A DNA stretch of 64,000 bases from Legionella qingyii (GTDB lineage: Bacteria > Pseudomonadota > Gammaproteobacteria > Legionellales > Legionellaceae): assembly GCF_003184185.1 (NCBI RefSeq), contig NZ_QHJG01000024.1, positions 11,901 to 75,900 of the forward strand, given 5' to 3'. The position numbers and the translations under genes are program-made. Shown in pieces: positions 21,514-33,100 of this stretch. Under the pieces are notes generated by a model. The model saw only the letters and a list, made by a program, of their open reading frames with translations, did no database searches and was not told the origin of the DNA. How positions within the stretch are numbered: the first letter of the stretch is position 1; every line of letters starts with the position of its first letter.

Positions 21514-22811
21514 TTTTTTTAGTTTAAGAAATACAGAATTACTTACCGTAAAACCACCCTTACGAACTCTTTTACAGAGTCCCCCCTAACTTTAAATGAA
21601 TAGTAGTTCTGACCAATTTAGTTCGTCCTCGAGCGGGGTAAAGTAATAGAAATGGTGAATAACTCGTTTGGATATGACCACTACACCATATATTAAAAAA
21701 ACTATTAAACGAGGGACTATTGGTTGTTTAAGCACGTGCTTAGGTTCGGGCAAAAGTTTATCGTTGCTCGGTCGGGAAACTAAATGAACGTCCCTAACCG
21801 TCTCTAACGCACCCTCGGTAAGTTGAGTACTGCCCCGGTAATTGACTTAAACTTTTTTGTTAATTTAAATTTGGTAATTGTCTTGTTTTTTAACGGAGAT
21901 AAAATGCTTTAATAGTTTATTTAGGTAATCCGTACTCAGTTCTTCTACTCCTAAAGGCCTAAAGATAACGACCACGTGTTCTTTTTTGACGAAAAGATAT
22001 AGTAGTCTTAGTTACCACACTTGGTGAAGTTCTCTGTGGGTGGTGTGTGTAAAAATTTAATGGATAACCGTACTAACGTGTGGTTGTTTACCTAAATGCT
22101 CTATCAACACTTTTACTTACCAACACGAGCGATGAGCGTTTTTCGATACCTGACGGGTGTCGGCTAACACTTTAAGAAGTTAAACTTCTATATTTTCAAA
22201 ATAGTCATCTTGCAAAACTAGCGGCTAACAGAGCACTATTTTCGACCGAATACGCTAATGGAGTTCTTCTATGTACAGTTCGTAATCCGCAAAGAATGTT
22301 ATAGTTTATAGTTAGTCTACCTCCAGGACCATAATTTCTATAATACTTCAATAACGAGCCAAGTCGCTTAAGCTAACGACTAGCACTATACAAAATAGCG
22401 CGGGTCCATAAGAAGACCGAATAACGGCCTTAACTACCTGTACGATTTTTAAAGTCAGAAAAATAACTTGGTCTTCCTTTTATATCTGAGTGTGGAAATA
22501 TGCTGTAGTACAGGCGGATAGGTGATTATTTCTTGTTGGTTAATGTTTAGGTCTTTTATTTTTACCGGTACCGAAATTTTCCTTTTTTATTAGTAATGGT
22601 AACCGTATGAAACGTTGCAGCTGTAAAATATCTGTGACGTTTTCTACGCTTAATAAGAAGCCTTGCTCGACTTGAGTAAGAGTTACTTTACAACCTTGCT
22701 TGCCTAAGACAATAAGTCCTTCAACGTTTCGTTAATGGTAGGGTTAAAGGCTCAGTGTAAAGGCTCAGTTATAAACTTCCTAATGCTTTTTGTTTTGTTT
22801 TTAATCTTATT
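21507..22811 (+). CDS. hipA: HipA-like Ser/Thr kinase toxin, 434 aa
   Basis: Starts MVKKNQILYVLMNGILVGMLEK. HipA family order is intact: FTYHQDWL, ARPISLSLPL, FFDNLLPDN, GRDCVGAIQLM in the N-terminal subdomain. The kinase core has RISIAGAQEKTAFL (P-loop-like), HIFKLPIG and ENEWLCSLLAKSYGLP, with VLSVERFDRR. The catalytic loop is DGHAKNFSLF and the metal-binding segment LTPLYDIMSAYP. All key residues (D and N of DGHAKN, D of YDI) are present, so it is probably active. Full length for the family. Confidence 0.93.
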
Positions 22812-23023
22812 GTTAGTTGAGCCTGACCTATTCCTAAAATCACAACATTAAGATCTCAGACACTTGTAAAGTAAATTAAGACGGGACCACGAAACTAATT
22901 TTTTAAAAAGTCAAATAGTGATTGTTAAGAGAACTATTTATTCTTTAATAATTTTTTAATATGAAAAAATTATTAACAGATGATATCAATAAAAATTTAT
23001 TATTTTTATTTAATCCCCTATAG

Positions 23024-23893
23024 TACAATGAAGCTACCTCGCGACATTGGGAAAACAAAACGTATGACTTAAGAGGTACAAAACGTCTTCTTTTTCTTTA
23101 ACGCTAATGTTAACTACTAAATGGGAAACAACCGAGACCACGACGTTGTGGCCGTTCGAACTTTTCTTGGGTTCGGGCTAAATACCGATATCAGTTTCGT
23201 GAACAACTGTTAGTTCAGGGGCGATGACCTAAACGTTAACCTCCACGGTAAGGCTTTTCACTTACCCTAGAAGACCTTTGTAAGGCGTTAGTTCCAAAAC
23301 GAGATCCTTTAGTATGAATATGAGTATTTTCGAACTTATCATACTCGCGTCTATTTATGTAACGACTATAGCTAGTACGACTATGCCAAAATCGGGGACA
23401 TTACTGTCTTGGATTTATAAAAGCGATGGGTATGGAGCGACTTCCCTGACCCGTTTTCTTTGTTTTTCACATACTGATGGACCGACGGGTAGTTATATGA
23501 TAGCGAGGGCATTGTTAGCTGTCATTTCTAATACTCAAATTACGAGCAAAGATGTTTTAAGGAATATCTTTTTCTCGAGTTTCAGAAGGTCGTAAATTTT
23601 TTGCGATGGACCGAATGTAGACCTTTGTTTGTAATGAGCGTCTCGCTTCTCGTTTTTTTCAACTACCGGTTGGGCATTTTGTTTAGAATAATTAGGTGCG
23701 TTTGGAAGAATTGTCAAATACAAATCTTCTATAATAACTTAATATATCTTTTTTACCTATGTTTAAGTATTCGAACCGACTACGAAATTCTCTGCTACGC
23801 CAAGTCGGTAACTTATCGTTATGACTTCGCAATTTATCACAATATGGTGGCAACGTTCCTTTAAACCTTGTTAGATGTCGTCTATTTTTTATT
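23024..23893 (+). CDS. Secreted polysaccharide deacetylase, 289 aa
   Basis: GGGGAT lies before the ATG. A signal peptide (MLLRWSAVTLLFCILNSPCFAEE) precedes the NodB-like domain: ITIDDLPFVG supplies the catalytic Asp pair, VPATGFAIGG follows, and GNHTYTHKSLN gives the metal-binding H..H motif. Later FRYPYLAEG-like YFRYPYLAEG and ILLIHPNLLNSL complete the family pattern. It would remove acetyl groups from a polysaccharide, such as peptidoglycan, in the periplasm. Length is normal. Confidence 0.88.
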
Positions 23894-23940
23894 GGTATTG
23901 TCAATTAGAATAGCGTAGGGCGTAGGCGGGAATACCTGTG

Positions 23941-24074
23941 GAAGAGGGGTGTCCCCTCTTCCCTTTATGCATTCAATATTTCTTTTATGCGAGGTGGGGG
24001 AGAGGGTTGTTTCTCTTTCCTTTATGAATTCAAAGAGTTCTTTTCATAAGGGGAGAGGGTAATAGCCCTCTCCC
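23941..24074. repeat. Cluster of CTTCTCCCC / CCCTCTCCC palindromes
   Basis: The 209-bp gap between two convergent genes contains a perfect hairpin CTTCTCCCC-ACA-GGGGAGAAG at 23941-23961 and another, CCCTCTCCC-ATTATC-GGGAGAGGG, at 24051-24074. Related half-sites lie between them. This is a REP-type extragenic repeat and may also end both transcripts. Confidence 0.7.
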
Positions 24075-24102
24075 GATCCCCACTCCCATTAATAGGTCTT
24101 TA

Positions 24103-25305
24103 GTTGAATAAAAAAAGATTTGCTCTATAGCGAACGAACCCGTCCTCTTAGGTCATTACCGGTACTAAGAAGTATACAGGCCGCTAATTTCAACGAAATA
24201 GCGGGGGGGGGGTTTTCTGTAGGGGCGCATGAAATGGCGCATAACGAGGTGGACATAGAACTCGCTAGTAGTTCGCAACGTACCCGAATAAAAGCAAACC
24301 CAACAACGATAGTCCCGCACATCATCAATTGGTTTCTCCTCGAGGGTATCCATGGGTAACAAATAGTTATCGTTCGCTTATTGGTCCTCAATTACGGTGT
24401 GGAACACTTGGATTTCGTTGGGGTATTCTGTAGAATACCTTTTTTTGTTTCCTAAATAAAACTAATTAATAAAATAGGTAGACGAACCCTACTCGAAGGT
24501 TTATTGCGAAATAACGGACGTACCTCCGTAATAGAAATCAGTAGTGGGGAAAAAATTAGTTATGAGGCCGTTAACGTCATATTCCAAAAGGTAAAACCCT
24601 CAGTATTGGATATATTTCTAACGACGGTAGAAGTTCAAGTTAGTGAGGGCTCGGAACTTAAAGGTTTTTGTTTGCTAGATATCCCGATAATTAGGTATGG
24701 TTTTGTGCACGAAATGGAAATTCACGAGGTAATAATTAAAGAAGTGCTCATATTATTCCTTGGTCGAAAAATGGGAGATTGGCCGGATGTTATGCCGCTG
24801 AAAAATCCAGCAATTTTTTATCTGGGTTTAGTCTTCAGTGTTCTAGTAGACCACAAAGTATGTCTCCTTGTACTTTAAGAAACCTAAAAAATATTGAAGG
24901 AAATTAACATCCCTGTATTATTGGCCATTTATTAGGTCCAAAAAGGGGTTATAGTCACTTGAGATGGCCTCATTTGGTAAAAAGTTTTTTAACAAAATAA
25001 AGGACAAGACTACATCCTCTTTAAAAATTTCGTCGAAATGTTCGGCCAACGGTTAGGAAATGAACATTTAGATATACTAGGCAGGGCTGTTGACGGAGGC
25101 CCAAAACGAACTATTTTCGTGCCGTACTACAGACTTTTCAGTCATTCCTAAACAAATTTAGACGACTAAAGGTTGGTCCGTTTGCAAGTTTTAGTCGGAC
25201 AGACTTGTAGAAACTCCCGACAAAACGGCCGGTTTTGGTGGTACGGTTTGATGAATTCCGTTAGTTCCGATTTTTTTCACATTATCTCTATTAAAAGCAA
25301 AAGTA
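24103..25305 (-). CDS. mltA: Membrane-bound lytic murein transglycosylase A (MltA), 400 aa
   Basis: N-terminal hydrophobic anchor MKTKIISITLFLALIALSSLAWWFW has no lipobox Cys, unlike the E. coli lipoprotein. The MltA domain follows (GLFTGYYVP, LVPYYTREEI, LVWINSPIDRLFLEIQGSG), then YTAIAGVLIKKG. The 3D domain ends LTPGYSLAIDKQWVPMGAPLWL, RLMIAQDTGGAIRGKVRGDVFWGGGD with catalytic-type Asp residues and HMKNHGHYWILLPK. It cleaves peptidoglycan glycan strands. A run of ten G occurs at the FWGGGD codons. Confidence 0.93.
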
Positions 25306-25486
25306 TCGCCTGTTAAAAATGTGCAATACCTTATAAAACGTTGTTTCATATCGTCTTAAATTGGTAATTCAAGAATAACTTTTGATAACCGTTCGTTTTT
25401 TAAGATAATTATTCTTTAACTAAAATTTATTATAAATACCTTGAGTGTTTGTTTTTTTAAGGTATTTATAAGTTATATTTTTTTAA

Positions 25487-26023
25487 AATTATTTATCTAC
25501 CATTTATGGCGGTTGATGAGTGAGGATTTCTTTAACACGCGAGGAAACGTTCTGTTCCCTAGTGAGAAGGGCGTGACTATTTCGCATGAACGTTATCGCT
25601 CCGTCCTCGGGGTAGAAGGTACCCATGATGGCATTAAGCAACTACTACACAACGTCTAAAAGCAGGAAATATGGCTTGATGGTTTGTACCTTTGAGGGGG
25701 TTTAGGAGTTACATTATGCACATGACCCAATTGGGTGAGTAGTTTCTTGTGGGAAAAACTACTTCGTTTACTACATAGCGGACTAAACGTCTTAGACTCA
25801 CTTGGTTTGTTAGGACTAACTTACGAACTACAACTACGTAATTAACGTTTCAATGTAGGAGATTAACTATTTTCAAGACTACATTGTAAAGAACAAATAA
25901 TTAACGGAATATTATCTCGTTATGTACGACGTAACTTCAGTTATGGTCATTTGACTAGTGTGGTTATTATTCGTTCCAATGATTATTTTATTTTGGAAAT
26001 AAACAAAGGTAGCATGCTGAGTA
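25487..26023 (-). CDS. pilX: PilX-like type IV pilus assembly protein, 178 aa
   Basis: The N-terminus NKGFILLVTLLIIGVISLLVLTSMQ is a prepilin-type processing site (Lys-Gly followed by Phe) and a hydrophobic helix. The rest fits PilX proteins: QLEDVTLQLMHQ, then YTYYIEDLGEFPCL and LLQVRFISAGR. Its ATG overlaps the pilW stop (ATGA), placing it last in pilVWX. Minor pilins of this type prime pilus assembly. Weak conservation makes the assignment depend partly on context. Confidence 0.75.
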
Positions 26024-26763
26024 CTAGGCGCGTGGTTTTGGGATTCGAGTACGCAAAACAAGAGTAGGTTCGGGTATGATTAAAGCTCTTTGACGAAGAG
26101 AAAATGCGCAGCTAAAGCCCATACGTACTTTACTTAATTGCCTCAATAAAGAAGACATACCTGGTTGACTATTACATTGCATAGGAGTACTAAACGTAAC
26201 AAGAATTACTTGGTAAAGAGGAGTTCTATGAGTGGTTGTATTCCACTCCACAATATCCTTTTTATGTCTCCGAACAACTCTCATTATTCATTTACGAGTG
26301 AAACACCAAGCTATAGCTTATAAAGAACATAGAGTCGTACAAGTGTTAGACGTTAGTCATAACCTGCGGAAAATACTTTATAGTGGCTTAAGACATGGTT
26401 ATAAGGACAACTTAAAACTTAAAATTGATAAAAACGTTTTACAAGTAAGTACGCTAAATAAACTTACTTAACTAAGCCTATTAATGATTATAAGTTACGT
26501 GCTTAGAACAACACTACTAAAGCAGCTAGTTATCAAACGTCCGCTAGGTTGGGATTTGTACCGCATTTTGGACGAGCAGATTATGATAGTGAGTCGTTTA
26601 GTGAGTGGGTAACGTTTAGTTTTGCGTAACGATTTTAAAAAAGACAGAGTTCTATAACTACGAATGAAAGATTTATTTCAACCTAATTAAGTCAGTATTA
26701 GTGCGAACGGTTTTTTTCTGAATAATTATGGAGCCAGTTTGACTCGGGGTAGACAAAAAAGTA
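26020..26763 (-). CDS. pilW: PilW-like minor pilin, 247 aa
   Basis: Starts MKKQMGLSLTEVLISLFLASV, a prepilin signal with the conserved Glu five residues after the processing site. Middle region QLIQLYLESKHQYLETE comes after it, followed by a beta-rich C-terminal domain ending HTRNRRVKEKQFLEISMGLDE. Start and stop overlap both neighbours by ATGA, so pilV, pilW and pilX are translationally coupled. Confidence 0.8.
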
Positions 26764-27080
26764 GATTATACTGGATACCCTAACGCAAATGCTCAATACC
26801 AAGGATCAACAAGTTTGGTACGTTCTACTTAGTCATGGACCACTACAAAAACAACATAAAGGTTTACTATACTTCGCCCTTAACCTCCTTCAAAACTTTG
26901 AGACCGATGGTTGCAAAGGAGTTAAACCAGTTCTTTAACTCTCGGAACACAAGCTTTTTGGTCAACTAAATTATTAACAAACGAGACGCTGACAACGACA
27001 TTATTTCGATCTCAGTTTCATCAATCGTCATGATTTCTATGGTCATGAAGTCATTCCCTTTTAGGGAAAACTGTTAAGTA
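26760..27080 (-). CDS. pilV: PilV-like minor pilin, 106 aa
   Basis: Starts MNCQKGFSLTEVLVSLVLLTTLTLALLQQQ, a textbook type IV prepilin N-terminus (KG|FSLTEVLVSL). The remainder is short (QSQSKQLLNQLVFRTQGSQF and following), giving a protein near the lower size limit for PilV. It is the first gene of the three-gene run. The usual fimT/gspH gene upstream and pilY1/pilE downstream are not in this interval. Confidence 0.78.
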
Positions 27081-27306
27081 TAAGGTAATAGGACACCAAC
27101 CAAACGTCCGTGTCCAATCGCGGGACCTTTATTTTTAAGTTCTAGACGTAGTGACGTATGTTTGATATTTTCAGAGATTCGCCTGGTTTTACTAGATATA
27201 GATAGGGTAATCTAACAATAATTAGAAATTACACGAATTTTACTGCGGCCTATGTTCAGATCTTCTTTATGTTTGTTTTATTAATCCTTTAGTTTCCCCT
27301 GTTTGC

Positions 27307-28422
27307 TACATACGAATAAAGCGATTTCCACGTTGACATCCAGTTAATAATTGGGCAGCCCAAAATTCTCTTTAATGTTCATAAGGGCCCTATTAAGAAC
27401 TAGAATATAAACGAAACAAGACCGAGGGACTAATATGGAGAATAACCCTATGTTTATCGCGTATATATCTTATGCTCCTACCGTGTGCAGAGGTACCGCA
27501 CTACGCGCCAAAAAAACCAACCTATCCACTATATAAACCGTAACGTTAACCACGGGGACAGCCTCGGTAATAACCATGACGTAATAAAAAAGGACTAAAT
27601 GATAAGGCTCCTAAAGAAAAAGAATTTTGCTTCGACATACTAAGTGAACTACTCAAACGACATAAATAACCGTTTTGTTGAAAAAAGCTTTTGGAGTTAC
27701 AAATACTTCATGGTTCGTCAATAAGAGTTTTTCGTACCTTAGAACCGCATCGATGATATCCGTACCGTAATTGACGGTAGGGAATATAACGACGTTTTCG
27801 TGAACTTAAAAAGCATGGAAAAAATGGGAATAGACGGGGATAACGAATGTAGCCAAGACTTGAACCACCGGACCGTCCGACCCGATAACCTCGTGATGAG
27901 ATATACGGTCGGATAAATGATTTATCTACATGGCTGAATTAACTTGATCCGTCTTTATGCTATAAATTCCCGCAACGTGAACAAATACGTTTTAGTCCCC
28001 TTCGAGGACAGCCACGGGGACCTGTAGCCAGCCTGACAACGCATGGTCTATTTCGTCAAGTAAGTCTACTTAAAGAACTAGTTCATCTTGTAATATTCGC
28101 GTGAAGTACCCGTGTTGAATAAAAACCGGGTAATTTTCCTGTTCGTAGAAGACGATTCTTTCTTTTTCTAAGACCTAGTTTATTACTTGAAAACCTAGGG
28201 TAGTGTAAGCTTGTAGATCCTCATTTACCTTGCGGATGTCAATAACTAGGAGTACCAGTATGTAAATTACTACTAGTTCCTTAACCTCGGTTTCCATAAG
28301 CTAAAACCCATGCGGTTTTGGTAAGTACAGGGTAACTAGCGGTCATAGATTGTCTTAGGCTAAATTAGGGGTTAGCACGGAAACTACTGAACCGTAGGGT
28401 TTACTTAAAAAGATTTTTTATT
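27307..28422 (+). CDS. Putative U-box E3 ubiquitin ligase with N-terminal membrane-like region, 371 aa
   Basis: AAGGGG lies before the ATG. Residues about 1-240 are hydrophobic and Gly-rich, with several likely membrane helices (ILDLIFALFWLPDY, IFGIAIGAPVGAIIGTALFFPDLLF, ALTAIPYIAAKALEFFVPFLPL, ELGGLAGWAIGALLYMPAYLL). A charged linker follows (KKEKDSGSNN). Residues about 296-363 form a U-box: LDPITFE, VIDPHGHTF, then IRFWVRQNHSCPIDRQYL and DLIPNRAFDDL, matching the DP.....DP.GHT......W...N.TCP.TR..L....L.PN..L plan. A eukaryotic-type ubiquitin ligase domain in a bacterium implies action on a host; Legionella LubX and GobX are precedents. Substrate unknown. Confidence 0.8.
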
Positions 28423-28538
28423 AGAGTATGGCCTACAAGTAGTAGGCCACTAATTAATTTACTAAAAATTGGATTATCCGAGCACTGTCTTACGATTTCG
28501 AACCTATTATACTATTTTTAAAAATCAATCCCTTTTAA

Positions 28539-29669
28539 TACTGCCAATTGAAAGTCGTTAATGGAGTAGGTCCGTATGTTAGAAATTAGGGAATATTTGG
28601 TCCGTTTAGGTATCTTCTTAATCGAGCCCTTTTTTCCTAATCACTGGTGCTATAATAGTTTTACCGGTCGTTGCTTTTAGGAAATCCGACATCAGGAAAT
28701 CGAAACCGGCGAAATTTTCTTTACAGGAGAGTATGAGACCGTTGCATAGGGAGAGGGTACTTAGTAGGGGATTAAGGATTTGACCGCGTATTTGAGCTTT
28801 AGCTATGCCTAGTCGAAAAACATTCATTACCAAGTCTAATATATATGTGCTAAGATAATTTGACAAAGCGTAATGTATTACTGTTTGTGTAGTAGTGGGT
28901 GCTTATACGTAAATCGTGGATACGCTAAGTTCGTTTATGAAATTTATAGGGCCAAGTATGGTAACCCCAACTAAGTTTAACCGTACAGTTGCATCTATTT
29001 AACTAAGTTCGTACATGGGGGGTTTGTCGATATTAAAAAGATCGCTTAGGCTTATTAGGATGTCCGTATGAATAATCGGGCTTTCTTTATTTTGCGGACA
29101 ATCTTTTATAAGGTCTTTCGTGGAATAACCATCAACTACTTCGAATAATACTTATACGACGCAGGGTTAATTTGCTTTTTTCGTAACCTACCGAGCGGGT
29201 AGTAGGGTTAAATCATTAGTGTGCGTGGAAAAGTTTTTATATACCTAATCGACCGCATGCCGATCCAATACGCTACCGAGTAGGGAGTTAGTAACTTGAG
29301 TACGCCGCATATGTTGATGGTAAATGGCAGTTAGTTCATCGGGAGTGATGGCGGGTACGCCGAGACCTACTACTACTTAAATAAGTTAATTCAAATGCCT
29401 GATTACGGCTCCCTTACGACGTTTACTTTCTTCGCAATTTAGTTAACCTATAGTTAATGGATGGGAGGCGTACGTTAAAAGACTGATAACTGACGTTCCT
29501 TCTGCCGTACAGCGAGATATTGATAGATGAGCTATCTCCATAGTAGCAATCTGGTGACGTAGGTATATTCTACTTGTTAATGGATGCTCAGTCATATCCT
29601 TGGTTCCTCGTCTTGTCGGCCAAAGATCTATGTAACTCATTAATAGTCTCAGATAACTGTTAAGCGATC
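28539..29669 (+). CDS. hisC: Histidinol-phosphate aminotransferase, 376 aa
   Basis: Opens MTVNFQQLPHPGIQSLIPYKPGKSIEELAREK, followed by IIKMASNENPLGCSPLALAAL, the HisC signature that binds PLP and substrate. The end YLRVSIGTKEQNSRFLDTL is the conserved R.S.GT..EN segment, whose Arg binds substrate carboxylate. Length is standard. It stands alone here, without other his genes, and next to phhB, so it may serve aromatic as well as histidinol-phosphate transamination (inference). Confidence 0.9.
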
Positions 29670-29741
29670 TAACTCGGTTTTACCACCCTAAAATCTCGTG
29701 GCTTTGCGTCGTATTTACTTCATTCACTCATTCCTTTATTT

Positions 29742-30083
29742 TACTGATCACTGAATTCGTCGTTTGTAACGCTTCGTACACTTCCGTATCCCCGACGTAA
29801 TTTACGTCTTGTTTAATTTTTAAATTACGGAGTTAATTTATTTTTAACCCTTCAGTCGCGTCTATTGGCTCAGTAATTCGCATCAAATAGAAAATTGTTA
29901 AAAATACTTTGTTACCGGAAACAGTTACGAGACCGTACCTATCGTTTATAACTTTTAGTAGTAGGACTAAATCTCCATCCAATATTAATAACAGTGCACT
30001 CAAAGTACTGGGTACGTGAATTACCGAATTCAGTATTACTAAAATAAACACGCCGTTTTTACCTATTTAACAATCGCCTGATT
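29742..30083 (+). CDS. phhB: Pterin-4a-carbinolamine dehydratase, 113 aa
   Basis: Starts MTSDLSSKHCEACEGIGAALNAEQI with the typical KHCEACEG opening of bacterial PhhB. The active-site region AWIANIENHHPDLEVGYNYCHVSF contains the catalytic HHP and the N.V.V/F strand. It regenerates the tetrahydropterin cofactor of phenylalanine hydroxylase; that hydroxylase is not in the window. Complete length. Confidence 0.95.
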
Positions 30084-30094
30084 TTTTACTTATA

Positions 30095-30124
30095 GGGCCC
30101 TTGCCGTTTTTTCGCCTTGGGCCC
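30095..30124. repeat. CCCGGG-bounded repeat between convergent phhB and dnaE
   Basis: A 30-base segment bounded by two CCCGGG hexamers with an A6 centre lies between convergent stop codons. It shares GGAACCCGGG with the repeat near 50357, so it looks like a dispersed extragenic element that may act in termination. Confidence 0.5.
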
Positions 30125-30167
30125 GAACGAGAGAGTGTATGGGGGGGTTCGAGGAACGACGCTTTAT

Positions 30168-33100
30168 GATTATGAAGTAGTGGTGAACGAGTAGTGGGTT
30201 CTCTAACGAGTTTTCGAGTTCATTAAGTAGTGACCCGTAATGAACGGTAACGCCACGGTCTGAGTTGACGCGAAAACGTATTAGTAACGACATACTTTTG
30301 ACGTGGCTCGTTACTGGTTGTACTCGCGAATTGTCCCTGAATTAGCTTCGATTTTAGGGAACCGAGGGCCGTACGTTCGCGTTGAGGTCTGTAGCTCGTT
30401 TAAATCACGCGCGACATCCCTGTAGCATCTCTCTCAAACGTCAGTAAAAGTGCGGCGGTAATATTAGTAGTACGCGATGAAGCGGAAGCTAGTGCTCGTA
30501 TAGAGGTCAGCGGTTCAAGCGTCGTCTTCTGAGTTTTTCGAGAGGTTTATGTTGTTGTAGTTCAGCGCGGCATCTTAGTAGGTATGGGTCTTAATGGTTG
30601 AAGAATGGTGCGAACCAGTGTTAGAATGCTTAAGGATGATAAACGCGTGTATAATACCGAAAAAACACGTATCTTCCTAAATCGACTGACTAACTTTGCT
30701 ATTTTAGTGGTTTGAGTGCTGCTATAACTAGACGACCTACAGGCCAATCTATTTTTGGATTATGAAGGGCGAGGGGAAGGTCCGCAACTCGGAGTCTGGT
30801 ACCAAACGTACCATGTATAAATAGTAGTAACGAGAGCAGAAGGTTATTACTTTTGTTTAGTTTGACCGGTGACCTAACTAAAACTACGAGGAAAAGGCGG
30901 TGAAAATTGCGAAAAAGGTTTCTTCGTCAGTTATACCGCGCAAGGTGTAAGGTTAGTAGTTTTCGTGGTGAAAATTACCAACGAAGGTTATGTGCAGCTA
31001 ACTGAAATGCGTCTAGCTCTGCAACCGTTTTTGATTTATTCAGTCATATATAAGGAAACCGTGAGGCGAGAAGCCATTACGTTAGTTAACGCCTAAGAGG
31101 GTGCGGAAAATAGCGTGGTTCTGGTATTTATTACCATCGTAGTAGCCGCCATCATTTTACTATGTACCTCACTAACTAACTTCCTCCGTCGTGGAAGTTA
31201 AAGTATACGCGTGTAAGTAGTTATTTCCACTGATGAAATAGACATAATAGGTATAGACTACTGTAATGACGACGGTATTTACGGCGGCCCATTACACGGA
31301 AATTGGTTCGTCAAACTATTCGCTGGTTCCGTATTCGACGGCTTACGCTAAATAATTTTGGTATCGGCCGTTTAAAAAGGTAATTTAGCTTTTATACTCA
31401 ACGTTGAAAAAGTAGTTGCGGAGCCCGTCAACGAGGGAGTCATTTTTAAAGAGCAACAAAACGGTAAAGAAGACCGAAAAAGAAAGGGTACCGCGCTGCA
31501 TTATTTAGTCGTCGGGGATTTCATATCAAACGGTTATGGACTCGTTAAACGTAGTGGACGAGAACCATGTTCTATTGCGGTATTCAACCAAAATTTTATC
31601 CAAGGTTTAGTCCTACACCTATCAGTTGACGTCGTGCGGGTACGAATGCTAGTTATTTTAGTAGGTGGTAAGGTCTAACATTTCCAGGACCAGACTTATT
31701 TCGGTGGTTTCGCTATTACAGAAGTTTCGTTAGACCAACATTCGCTGGTTAATTGAGGAAGTATGGCGCCCTAAGGTCGACTTTGTGGCGACAACAGAAT
31801 GTGCGAAAATTATTTAGTTTTCAACGAAGTAGTAGACACCCATAAACTGACTATAGTTGACCACCATCGGGAAGGCGTCGGTAAAAGAATAAATGACACC
31901 GATTACGGGTTAGTTATTAGCAATCCCACGCGTCAGGGTTCTTCAGTTTAAACTGGTTTGGACGACGGAGTTGCAGTAGAAATAGTTTAACCGATTGTTA
32001 AACTAACCTCGGGAGAAGTGTTATTTATCGTCATTTTAGACATTCGACACTACCACGTTAGTGATGGGGAGGTCGTACAAAAGGACGTAATGCCCATTAA
32101 GGGAGCTCGAAATTCCGATTTAGTTAGTCAAGAAACTGAAGAAGAAGGAGCCATATTGCTGCAAACTCGAGAAGAAGGACAAGATTTCGGAACGAATTAC
32201 ACTAAGGTTAAAGTTTTCCTTAATTAAATCGATCAAACAGATGTTTAGGTATTCCTACAGGATTCTGTGCTGGGTGTAGTGCATGGTGGCGAAAACGTCG
32301 GTACCACGGTTTCCATTATTAAACACTTTGTGAAACAGAGGGCATAAAGAGGCGGTGTATTAGTTACTGAGCTAGCGCTGGGAGGTATGTTTTTAGCTAT
32401 AGTTTCAGTCCGTACCTATGGGCAAGACCTAAGTTTTTTGCAAGCTTTTCATTAAGTATGAGATTCCCTAGGTTTAGTCATTAAAAATCGCGTATCCGTT
32501 GGTCACTAGGCCGAGGGCTAGGAGCAGGTCCAGGTTGTCCGTGCGGTAATAAAAACCGGGTAACTTATTTTAGTCGGTGCTATTCCTTCATTGGTCGTTT
32601 GGGGTACAATAATTATTGCAAATTGAGCTAAACGTTCGCAAATAGTATACGAAGAGCTCTACGGACGTCGAGAAGTCCACTAAACAAAAATTTATAAACG
32701 TCATTTGCGAGAAGGTTTGGGTGAACACTATTTACTCTATTTATGAGGAGTTGTCATCTAGGTAGGCCATATCCCTTTAATCCATCTATTAATAATGGGT
32801 TCAAGTCAAAATGACACGTCGCGAATGACTAAAGTTGTCATAAAAGATAACGTCTCCCATTTAGTCTTTTATTTCGCTGGTAAAGTAGTCGACTCGCATT
32901 CATGACAACACGTGATATGAAAACGCAAGAAGACCCTAGACGATTACTTATCGGAAGTACTTACGTTTGTGCTCGAAGTACACGAAGTTTTAGAAGAACT
33001 AGTTCTTTTGCATGTAGTAACCATCGCTGATTGCCATTAAAGTTGAGTAGGCGATTACTTTAATTAAAAAGTAATATTGCCCTAAGTAGCCCAGCAGGAC

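Noticed and set aside
24181..24310. Apparent frameshifts in mltA around the G tract
   Set aside because: They came from my own transcription slips at line ends; recounting ten G and the exact line breaks gave one uninterrupted frame.
24504..24878. Open frame of 124 codons in printed polarity
   Set aside because: It is a shadow of mltA, which reads intact right to left on the same bases.
27081..27240. Short leftward frame upstream of pilV as a fimT gene
   Set aside because: It has no prepilin signal, no start with a ribosome site and a stop close by; treated as intergenic.
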